From assembly GCF_001403875.1 (NCBI RefSeq), contig NZ_LN884299.1, positions 1 through 64,000 of the forward strand: 64,000 nucleotides of DNA, written 5' to 3'. Under the pieces are notes generated by a model that saw nothing but the letters and a program-made list of their open reading frames with translations, had not been told where the DNA came from and searched no databases. This document shows, piece by piece, positions 8,625 to 15,332 of this stretch; within the stretch, counting starts at the first letter, position 1; the number at the start of each line of letters is the position of its first letter. This DNA is from Paenibacillus ihumii (GTDB lineage: Bacteria > Bacillota > Bacilli > Paenibacillales > Paenibacillaceae). A program made the translations under genes and the position numbers.

Positions 8625-9866
8625 ATGTACGTGATCAACAAGAAACTCATTACTGCACTAATTGCACTTCTCATGGCGGTGGGATGCTTTGCAAGTATTA
8701 CTGCGGCAGCAGATTCAAAGAAGGTATCTCTGGATGTTACAAGCAGATACAGGAGTCTGATTCCCGGCCAAGGCGTAATGGTGGATGTCGGAATTTCCAA
8801 TGCAGAGCTTGCTGATGGCAAGGGACTCCGGTCGGCCAAGATCACTTTAAGCTATGACGAGAATATTTTCACGACAGAGGGCAGCCTGCGCTTTGAGGAT
8901 ACCCTTGGAAAAGACATTTGGAGAGATGATACATTTATCATTCCTTCCGAAAATTTCAGAACGGGAAATTACCTCATCGAGAACCCCTATCCCTTAGATT
9001 TGGATCCTGCTGATGGACGGCAGGAAGTGGTCCTGTCCATATCGGCCGAGAATGGCCAGCTGATTCGTTCAAGCTCCGATGAACCCTTTGTATCTTTTCT
9101 GCTCACGGTAAAAGAAGGGGTCTCCAATCAGAATACCTCCATAAAAGTTCAATCTGCCATTTTGGAGGATTCTTCGGGAAAAGTGATTCAGAATTTCGCC
9201 ACAGCATCAGCGGATATCCTCGTTGGCATTCCAACAAGCATTGACATCGTCAGGGGCACTCTTCCGCCAACCGCTGATCCATTTAAGGTTAGCGTAGATA
9301 GCGGCATGGAATTGAATGCCTTGGCCAATTTTGAGAATGGCGACACGGCCTATGTCACCGAATTAACCACTTGGGATTCTACGGACACACAAATTCTAAC
9401 GGCTCGGCACGGAAGCGTTAAGACTGTCGGATTAGGAACCGCTTCGGTTACAGCTACACTTGGTTCGGTAACCGGCAAGCATGACATTGTGGTTCTTTCC
9501 CCAACCGATCCAGAATTGAACGTCCAGACACAAGGCTATGTCACCGTAACCTACATCCCCCCATCCCAAAGGGAAAACCTATACAAGGAGATTCCTGTCA
9601 CCGTCAACGGCAAGGTTGCAAAATCGGGACGCTTGATCGATGGGAGCGTCTATGTGCCATTGCGATCTACCAGTGATTTACTAGGGGTTGAAGTCGGCTA
9701 TGACAGCTCCAAGAAAGCACCGACGATTAATGGAACTACTATCAAGGAGTTCAAAATACTCTCAGGATCATCCTACATCAAAGCTAGGGAGATTCCTTCC
9801 ATACTTGGCGCAAAAACCATATGGGACAACACAAATAAAAGCCTGTCGATAGAGTACGGCTCCTGA
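8625..9866 (+). CDS. Secreted cohesin-like protein with Big2-like and copper-amine-oxidase stalk domains
   Basis: The protein has 413 residues and a signal peptide (about 1-29, ending ITAAA). Residues about 33-200 look like a cohesin-type beta sandwich (VMVDVGISN, KITLSYDENIF). A Big2-like immunoglobulin domain follows (about 205-300). The C-terminus (about 320-413) is a copper-amine-oxidase N-terminal-like domain with VYVPLRSTSDLLG and AREIPSILGAKTIWDN. Such stalk domains are widespread on Paenibacillus surface proteins and are not catalytic. No enzyme domain is visible, so it may be a scaffold or binding protein. GGAGG precedes the ATG. It is a single-gene unit ending at the terminator near 9940. 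Confidence 0.75.
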   Translation: MYVINKKLITALIALLMAVGCFASITAAADSKKVSLDVTSRYRSLIPGQGVMVDVGISNAELADGKGLRSAKITLSYDENIFTTEGSLRFEDTLGKDIWRDDTFIIPSENFRTGNYLIENPYPLDLDPADGRQEVVLSISAENGQLIRSSSDEPFVSFLLTVKEGVSNQNTSIKVQSAILEDSSGKVIQNFATASADILVGIPTSIDIVRGTLPPTADPFKVSVDSGMELNALANFENGDTAYVTELTTWDSTDTQILTARHGSVKTVGLGTASVTATLGSVTGKHDIVVLSPTDPELNVQTQGYVTVTYIPPSQRENLYKEIPVTVNGKVAKSGRLIDGSVYVPLRSTSDLLGVEVGYDSSKKAPTINGTTIKEFKILSGSSYIKAREIPSILGAKTIWDNTNKSLSIEYGS

Positions 9867-9892
9867 ATCCCGTAATAAAATAACTTGCAAAA

Positions 9893-9946
9893 CCGCCAAA
9901 CGGCTTGAGTTCAGATATTACATAGGACTAGGCCGTTTGGTTTTTA
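9893..9946 (+). terminator. Rho-independent terminator
   Basis: CCAAACGGC (9896-9904) pairs perfectly with GCCGTTTGG (9932-9940), followed by TTTTT. It ends the cohesin-like gene. Past it, to 10064, only a direct repeat TAAACCA[C/G]AGAT (9994 and 10041) and a weak hairpin were seen. Confidence 0.8.
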
Positions 9947-10064
9947 CAATGGCAATCAGAAAAAAACTTGAAGCTAACGGAGAAGCTTGAGGGTAAACCA
10001 CAGATTCCACAAAGGATCTGTATTGGTTTGTCGATGTGCTTAAACCAGAGATGTCAAATTAATT

Positions 10065-10583
10065 TTAAGTAAATCTTTGTTTCCATAAATCAGCTATTTT
10101 ATGGCTCAATAACAGCAATGGGACAAACAAAGCGCCTACGATCAGTGATAAAATAATCATACTTGTATCCAGCATATCTTCTTGATACAACATTTTGAAA
10201 AGAATCAAATTGTAAGGCAGTATAAGAACAACACTTGTCCATAATCCAGGAACATATCTTCTAAGAAAAAGTGCTTGTATAGGGTGGATGATAATATTTA
10301 TAGCAAAAAATATATTGGCACCCAAGAAAAGAAAATAAAACTTTGTTGTCACTGAGATGATTAAAAGCACGGATACAACAAGAAACAATACAAACACTGC
10401 TATTGTAAACTGGCCGGCGGTCATTGATTTTGACTTTTCCATTTGTTGAATTATGTATAAAGGAATGCGTTCTTTCGTAACAGGATATATCCTGTTAAAC
10501 CAATATTCTATCGTAAATATCTCTTCAAAGTTATGAAGCATAAATACGATTAAAAACATCCAAATCCAAAAATTGATATCCAT
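10065..10583 (-). CDS. HXXEE-domain membrane protein
   Basis: The 172-residue protein begins MDINFWIWMFLIVFMLHNFEE. The HNFEE sequence is the HXXEE motif that names this membrane family, whose function is unknown. About five hydrophobic segments are predicted. The ATG at 10583 has a GGGAGG site; an upstream in-frame start at 10613 has none. The gene is markedly AT-rich compared with genes outside 10.0-13.7 kb. Confidence 0.8.
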   Translation of the reverse strand: MDINFWIWMFLIVFMLHNFEEIFTIEYWFNRIYPVTKERIPLYIIQQMEKSKSMTAGQFTIAVFVLFLVVSVLLIISVTTKFYFLFLGANIFFAINIIIHPIQALFLRRYVPGLWTSVVLILPYNLILFKMLYQEDMLDTSMIILSLIVGALFVPLLLLSHKIADLWKQRFT

Positions 10584-10665
10584 GATCCTCCCCCCCTCCC
10601 ACATACAGATCAATTCACAGCCAGCTATATTGCACCCTTACTTACTACATTAAGATTGACTGACT

Positions 10666-10758
10666 TTACTCCCTTTTCTTTTTTTCAATTTTCCTAAATC
10701 CTATATAAATTAAGATGATACAAATTACTAGCCCAAGGATTGCAGGGAGATTTATCAT
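10666..10758 (-). CDS. Possible 30-residue single-span membrane peptide
   Basis: An ATG-initiated frame encodes MINLPAILGLVICIILIY followed by a strongly basic tail (FRKIEKKKRE). This is the layout of a small membrane protein with a cytoplasmic basic end. The ribosome binding site is poor, so translation is uncertain. It lies between two better-supported genes of the same strand. Confidence 0.3.
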   Translation of the reverse strand: MINLPAILGLVICIILIYIGFRKIEKKKRE

Positions 10759-10785
10759 ACTGTTTTAGTTTTCTTGTCATGTTAT

Positions 10786-10944
10786 TCACCTACCTAATCC
10801 TCCTCTCATAAAGTCAACATAATGATCAAGATTCTTTATCATTTTTTGTAGTTCAAGGTCCTCTTCCTCGTGATATATTTCATCAAAATGAACAAACAGG
10901 TAATTGATAGTTCTTAAAAGGAATTTCATCCATTGTTTGAACAT
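10786..10944 (-). CDS. Small uncharacterised protein (52 residues)
   Basis: The frame starts MFKQWMKFLLRTINYLF and continues with an acidic middle (HEEEDLELQKMIKNLDH) and a C-terminal MRGGLGR. It contains no repeats and has a plausible amphipathic composition, but no family is recognised. It lies directly downstream of the ANT(9)-like gene on the same strand with a gap of about 31 bases, so it may be cotranscribed. No strong ribosome binding site was seen. Confidence 0.45.
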   Translation of the reverse strand: MFKQWMKFLLRTINYLFVHFDEIYHEEEDLELQKMIKNLDHYVDFMRGGLGR

Positions 10945-10975
10945 CGGTTCCGCAAAAGAATCAATTTTAATTTTT

Positions 10976-11797
10976 TTAAAGTTGATTCTTTTTATTTACC
11001 ATTAAATCTGAGTAGCTACTGAGATAAGACTCTACAGAATTTCTCATACAATTAACGAGTGCTATCACCTCGAAGTCAAGTCCTTCCCACTTATCAACAT
11101 ATTCTCCCAAATAGGCTTTTCTAGCTAAATCAAGTAAAGCCGCATGTTCTTTAGGCAACCTAGGTATAGCCCATTCTGCAGCCACATCTTTTGGAAAAAT
11201 CTCACCAACAGCTACTGTCAGCCACATTCTGGCTAAAGTTAAAATTACGTTTCTTTCGTCACCCTTGACGCTCTCAATTAACCCAGGCAAGGATTCCCTA
11301 ATCGCTCTTCGAATATCTGTCATTGGCACGGGGGCTAGTACATCTGAAGCATCCGGACCAAAAAGAGTAACGCTATCCTTTCTTACTTTTGCTAAAACAA
11401 TAGCCAAGTCAGGGTCATTAGTTGGTTCCTGAATTTGTCCTTTCTCAAACTCATCCCTAAGCCACTCACCATAGATAAATTCGCCTTTTGGCGGATATCG
11501 CCAGGGTACAACATCTCCATAGTTGATAACCGTGACTTCAAGTGGTCTCACAGAATCTGTATTTCCTATCTTTCCAGATATAAGCATCAGTCTGTCCGTT
11601 AGTTTTCTTCGAGTTAATTCGGTTAAACTATGATTTACGACCACTAGGACATCTACATCACTGTCAATGTGCAAGCCACCAATTACGGCAGAACCAAATA
11701 GATATACCGCGACTACCTCACTGCCAAGCAGCTCCTCGACAATTTTTAATGCTTGAATCGCTTCCTTCGGTATTTTTCCGTTATTCAAATTGCACAT
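10976..11797 (-). CDS. ant(9): ANT(9)-type spectinomycin 9-O-adenylyltransferase
   Basis: The 273-residue protein closely resembles the staphylococcal/enterococcal ANT(9) enzyme along its whole length (NLNNGKIPKEAIQALKI, VYLFGSAV, DVDVLVVVNHSL, GKIGNTDSVRPLEVTVIN, GEWLRDEFEKGQIQEP, GDERNVILTLARMW). GSAV plus DSDVDV is the nucleotidyltransferase motif with the metal-binding aspartates, both present. These enzymes transfer AMP to spectinomycin. The ATG at 11797 matches the family N-terminus; a TTG one codon upstream is less likely. GAGAGGAG lies upstream. The gene is intact in an AT-rich stretch. The exact substrate range of this divergent copy is inferred. Confidence 0.88.
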   Translation of the reverse strand: MCNLNNGKIPKEAIQALKIVEELLGSEVVAVYLFGSAVIGGLHIDSDVDVLVVVNHSLTELTRRKLTDRLMLISGKIGNTDSVRPLEVTVINYGDVVPWRYPPKGEFIYGEWLRDEFEKGQIQEPTNDPDLAIVLAKVRKDSVTLFGPDASDVLAPVPMTDIRRAIRESLPGLIESVKGDERNVILTLARMWLTVAVGEIFPKDVAAEWAIPRLPKEHAALLDLARKAYLGEYVDKWEGLDFEVIALVNCMRNSVESYLSSYSDLMVNKKNQL

Positions 11798-11800
11798 CAA

Positions 11801-11914
11801 CTACAGACTCCTCTCGTCATTAAAAATGTCATCGTGATCAGGATAATTGAGCCCTTCTTGATAAGAACTACCTACAATACGAATAACATCATTTTCAGAA
11901 GCAATATACATCAT
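11801..11914 (-). CDS. Possible 37-residue leader ORF upstream of ant(9)
   Basis: An ATG-initiated frame (MMYIASENDVIRIVGSSYQE..., ending NDERSL) stops 3 bases before the ant(9) start and contains that gene's ribosome binding site. This layout resembles a leader peptide or a small coupled gene. It has no clear Shine-Dalgarno sequence and no recognised family. Confidence 0.3.
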   Translation of the reverse strand: MMYIASENDVIRIVGSSYQEGLNYPDHDDIFNDERSL

Positions 11915-11925
11915 ATCGCTACTTT

Positions 11926-12264
11926 TTACTGATTTTCTACTCCCCACTCACACAGACTTTCCAAGACAGGTAGGAGAGATTTAGCTTTTGGCGTTAAACT
12001 ATAGACAACTTTGGGCGGGATTTGGGGGAATTCTTCACGATGAACCAATCCATCGGTCTCTAATTCTTTTAATTGAGCACTTAATGTTCGATACGTAATC
12101 GCACCTATCTGCCTTTTTAATTCATTAAATCGAATGGATTCATTTTCAGCTAGAAGATAGATAATAACCATCTTCCACTTGCCACCAATAATAGACATTG
12201 TATATCCAAAAGGGGTATCTTGAATGTTCTTCACTTTACCTTTATATTCAGCCATACTCATATA
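11926..12264 (-). CDS. HxlR-family winged-helix regulator
   Basis: The 112-residue protein has the HxlR landmarks: GGKWKMVIIYLL, RFNELKRQIGAITYRTLSAQLKELETDGLV and KVVYSLTPKAKSL. These small DNA-binding proteins often respond to electrophiles or redox signals and control a divergent gene. The start at 12264 has AAAGGA upstream; a longer reading frame to 12426 would run into the divergent gene. It shares a 102-bp intergenic region with the arginase-like gene, which contains an inverted repeat at 12317-12334. Confidence 0.85.
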   Translation of the reverse strand, partial: YMSMAEYKGKVKNIQDTPFGYTMSIIGGKWKMVIIYLLAENESIRFNELKRQIGAITYRTLSAQLKELETDGLVHREEFPQIPPKVVYSLTPKAKSLLPVLESLCEWGVENQ

Positions 12265-12316
12265 ATCACTATCCTTTCTGGTAGTATCTATCAAAAAAGT
12301 GCGTACTTTTCTTAGA

Positions 12317-12334
12317 TTTACTTTGCATTGTAAA
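12317..12334. promoter_or_regulatory. Candidate HxlR operator (TTTAC-N8-GTAAA)
   Basis: A perfect 5-bp inverted repeat lies between the divergent hxlR-like and arginase-like genes. The position fits a shared operator. The short arms make chance occurrence possible in AT-rich DNA. Confidence 0.4.
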
Positions 12335-12366
12335 CTAACATTATTCCAAATAAAGGAGAGAGCATA

Positions 12367-13281
12367 ATGACTAAAAAGACTATACGACTGCTTATGCCCC
12401 AATGGCAAGGAGGAAATAACCCACATTATTCATTTGGAGCTGAGTTACTTGCTTGGCTTGCCCCAAAAAATAATCAGCCTCTTATTGAAGTCCCGGTCCA
12501 AGCTTTTGACGGGGATTCGCTTAAAAAGGAGGATGGCATGAATGGAAGAACACAACTATTTGAGCAATTAACAGCCGCACACCATCTCCTAGAAGCTCAC
12601 AAGCCGGATCGGGTTGTGATGTTAGGTGGAGACTGTCTTGTGGAACAGGCACCCTTCGCCTATTTAAACGAACGTTACGGAGGAAATCTAGGGGTCATAT
12701 GGGTTGATGCTCATAGTGATCTTGTTAGATTTGTGGGATATGACAATGGACATACACTTCCACTTGGAAATCTACTAGGCGAGGGCGACAAGCAATTTTC
12801 AAGTCTAGTAAAAACTCCACTGAAACCAGAGAATGTATTTATCGCCGGTCTAGCAACTCCATCTCAGGAGGAAAAAAAGCGAATTGTAGAAGAAATTGAA
12901 AAAGCAGGTGTTTATCCAGAGGAACCCGAGGATGAACTGATTAATAGACTAGGTATTAGAACAGCTAATGCAGATGAGCTTGCTAAAAGTACGGATTCAA
13001 TAAAAAACTGGATTAAGGAAAATGATATCAAGCATCTAGCCATTCATCTTGATTTAGATGTATTGGATCCATCATCCTTTCGTTCCTTATTGTTCGCTAA
13101 TCCTGATGAAGATTATAACTTCTCAGCAGCTGGCTCCCTGCAACGTACACAACTGATTCGTATAATGAAGGAGCTTTCCGAAGCAACAGAAGTAGTGGGC
13201 TTAGGCATTACAGAGCACATGCCATGGGATGCTATCAATTTAAAGAAGATGCTTGAGGAATTTCCAATTCTGAATGATTGA
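12367..13281 (+). CDS. Arginase/agmatinase-family protein with altered metal site
   Basis: The 304-residue protein has the ureohydrolase motifs WVDAHSD and HLDLDVLDP, which supply most of the two-manganese site. The first motif reads GGDCLVE instead of GGDHS, so the first metal-ligand histidine is replaced by cysteine. Similar variants are annotated as arginase family proteins of unknown substrate, so a classical arginase is not assured. AAGGAGAG precedes the ATG. The divergent HxlR regulator suggests inducible expression. The gene is AT-rich like its neighbours. Confidence 0.8.
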   Translation: MTKKTIRLLMPQWQGGNNPHYSFGAELLAWLAPKNNQPLIEVPVQAFDGDSLKKEDGMNGRTQLFEQLTAAHHLLEAHKPDRVVMLGGDCLVEQAPFAYLNERYGGNLGVIWVDAHSDLVRFVGYDNGHTLPLGNLLGEGDKQFSSLVKTPLKPENVFIAGLATPSQEEKKRIVEEIEKAGVYPEEPEDELINRLGIRTANADELAKSTDSIKNWIKENDIKHLAIHLDLDVLDPSSFRSLLFANPDEDYNFSAAGSLQRTQLIRIMKELSEATEVVGLGITEHMPWDAINLKKMLEEFPILND

Positions 13282-13359
13282 TAATCTAAGTCATTAAAGC
13301 AACCGTTTTGAACGTGAATCCCCATGAAGTTATGACGCCCATAAAAATAAAACACTATC

Positions 13360-13497
13360 TTAGTGAGAATTAGAATCAACAGGTAAATCACAAATATCTT
13401 TTAAGCTCATTGCGCGATAATGGTTTTCTGCCACATCTTGCCCTTTCCTTTACCGATATTGCCAGGGCGGATCAGCATAAATAAAGTTGTATTTCAT
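13360..13497 (-). pseudogene. Truncated MT-A70-type adenine methyltransferase remnant
   Basis: Translation from the ATG at 13497 (preceded by GGAGTGG) gives MKYNFIYADPPWQYR, then an in-frame TAA, then RKGQDVAENHYRAMSLKDIC and DLPVDSNSH before another stop. ADPPW is the catalytic DPPW motif of MT-A70 N6-adenine methyltransferases, and AENHYxxMSxxDICxLPV is the next conserved block. Only the first 45 or so codons of a roughly 180-residue enzyme remain. Such genes are common in phages and integrated elements, so this supports past insertion of foreign DNA here. Confidence 0.75.
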
Positions 13498-13520
13498 TAT
13501 TCACCACTCCAAAATTTAGA

Positions 13521-13580
13521 CATAACTTAAAAAGCGACTTTTGGCGGAGAAAATCCTAAAAAGTCGATTTAGTTATAACT
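13521..13580. repeat. Imperfect inverted repeat of about 60 bp
   Basis: The arm beginning CATAACTTAAAAAGCGACTT is roughly the reverse complement of the arm around AAAGTCGATTTAGTTATAAC, with a few mismatches. There is no T-run, so it is not a typical terminator. It could be a small MITE-like remnant near the edge of the AT-rich region. Confidence 0.45.
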
Positions 13581-13631
13581 AATCTGCAACAGAAGCCTAT
13601 AAACACTGACCTAAAAAATATCTTAGAAAAC

Positions 13632-13668
13632 AAAAAAGAGATATTGCTTTTATGCAATATCCCTTTTT
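13632..13668 (-). terminator. Bidirectional terminator downstream of guaA
   Basis: AGATATTGC pairs with GCAATATC(C) around a short loop, with A-rich flanks on the left and T-rich flanks on the right, so either strand gives a hairpin and T-run. It lies about 50 bases past the guaA stop. Confidence 0.8.
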
Positions 13669-13716
13669 ACGTCTTTTCCTTTGGCGGAACGTTTTCACTT
13701 CAAATGCTCTAGTGAA

Positions 13717-15255
13717 TTATTCCCACTCGATCGTAGCCGGCGGCTTGGATGTAATGTCGTACACAACGCGGTTGACGTTATCCACCTCGTTAACGATCCG
13801 CACCGAGATTTTCTCCAGCACATCCCAAGGAATGCGCGCCCAGTCGGCGGTCATGCCATCGATAGATGTTACCGCGCGGATACCGACGGTGTAGGAGTAT
13901 GTCCGGGCATCGCCCATCACTCCAACGCTCTTCATGTTCGGAAGCGCCGTGAAGTACTGCCAAATTTCGCGGTCTAGGCCCGCTTTAGCGATCTCTTCAC
14001 GGAGAATATAGTCGGAATCACGGACAATTTTGAGCTTGTCCTCCGTAACTTCGCCCAATACGCGAATCGCCAGACCTGGTCCTGGGAACGGCTGTCTCCA
14101 TACGATTTCCGCTGGCAGGCCGCATTCCTCGCCGACTTTACGAACCTCATCCTTGAACAGCGCCTTCAGAGGCTCGACCAATTCGAACTTCATGTCCTCA
14201 GGCAGACCGCCGACGTTGTGGTGAGACTTGATCGTCTGAGCCGTCGCCGTGCCGCTCTCTACGATATCCGTATACAGCGTGCCTTGCGCCAGGAATTTGA
14301 AGTCATCGAACTTCTTGGATTCTTCCTCGAACACGTAGATGAACTCGTTGCCGATGATTTTCCGTTTCTGCTCCGGATCATCCACACCGGCCAGCTTGGA
14401 CAGGAAGCGCTCGCGCGCATCGATCTTGACGACCTTCATATCGAACTTGCCGACAAACGTCTCCATTACGCTCTCGGCTTCGCCTTTGCGCAGCAAACCA
14501 TGGTCGATGAACATGCACGTCAGCTGGTCGCCGACCGCTTTGTGAATGAGCATCGCAACAACGGAAGAATCCACCCCGCCGCTCAATGCGCACAGCACTT
14601 TATTGTCGCCGACCTGGGCGCGGATGTCCTTGATTGCATCCTCAATGAACGTCTCCATGCTCCAGTTGCCCTCGCAGCCGCATACTTCATACAGGAAGTT
14701 GCGGATCATTTCGTTACCATGCACGGAATGGCGCACCTCCGGATGGAACTGGACGCCGTACAACCGGCGCTCCTTGTTGGCGAATCCGGCGATCGGAGCA
14801 TGCTCCGTGGAAGCATCGACGACGAAGCCCTCCGGCAATTCCACGACATGATCGCCATGGCTCATCCATACCGTTTGCTTCGACTCCAGACCTTTGGTCA
14901 GCGCCGAATTCTCGGCAAAATTCACGTCCGCTTTCCCATATTCGCGCTTAGCCGCACGCTCTACCTTGCCGCCGAGCTGATGAGCCATCAGCTGCATTCC
15001 GTAGCAAATCCCGAAAATCGGTACTCCGATGTCATATACGGCAGGATCAATCTGCGGTGCATTCTCTGCATACACACTGGAAGGCCCGCCGGAGAAAACG
15101 ATGCCCTTAGGGGCCATTTCCCGCAGCCGCTCTGCCGAAGTATTGTATGGCAACAATTCGCTATATACACCCAAATCGCGAATTCTTCTTGCTATCAGCT
15201 GATTGTACTGCCCTCCAAAATCAAGAACGACAATCAATTCATTTGGCTTATTCAT
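13717..15255 (-). CDS. guaA: GMP synthase (glutamine-hydrolysing)
   Basis: The 512-residue length is standard. The class I glutaminase half has [10 protein letters not shown], the nucleophile in GICYGM and the QFHPEV histidine. The ATP pyrophosphatase half has LSGGVDSSV and the C-terminal dimerisation part ends [16 protein letters not shown]. It converts XMP to GMP using glutamine and ATP. The start has a GGGAGG site. It lies 77 bases past the transglutaminase gene on the same strand and ends at a strong terminator. Confidence 0.98.
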   Translation of the reverse strand: MNKPNELIVVLDFGGQYNQLIARRIRDLGVYSELLPYNTSAERLREMAPKGIVFSGGPSSVYAENAPQIDPAVYDIGVPIFGICYGMQLMAHQLGGKVERAAKREYGKADVNFAENSALTKGLESKQTVWMSHGDHVVELPEGFVVDASTEHAPIAGFANKERRLYGVQFHPEVRHSVHGNEMIRNFLYEVCGCEGNWSMETFIEDAIKDIRAQVGDNKVLCALSGGVDSSVVAMLIHKAVGDQLTCMFIDHGLLRKGEAESVMETFVGKFDMKVVKIDARERFLSKLAGVDDPEQKRKIIGNEFIYVFEEESKKFDDFKFLAQGTLYTDIVESGTATAQTIKSHHNVGGLPEDMKFELVEPLKALFKDEVRKVGEECGLPAEIVWRQPFPGPGLAIRVLGEVTEDKLKIVRDSDYILREEIAKAGLDREIWQYFTALPNMKSVGVMGDARTYSYTVGIRAVTSIDGMTADWARIPWDVLEKISVRIVNEVDNVNRVVYDITSKPPATIEWE

Positions 15256-15332
15256 TACCGTGCCTCCCTCAATTCATGAAACTAATTATACGAAACGACA
15301 AAAGTAGTCGTCAAGAAAGTTCGGAAGACATC

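Noticed and set aside
14218..15279. A 353-codon open frame opposite guaA
   Set aside because: Shadow of guaA. No domain or ribosome binding site supports it.
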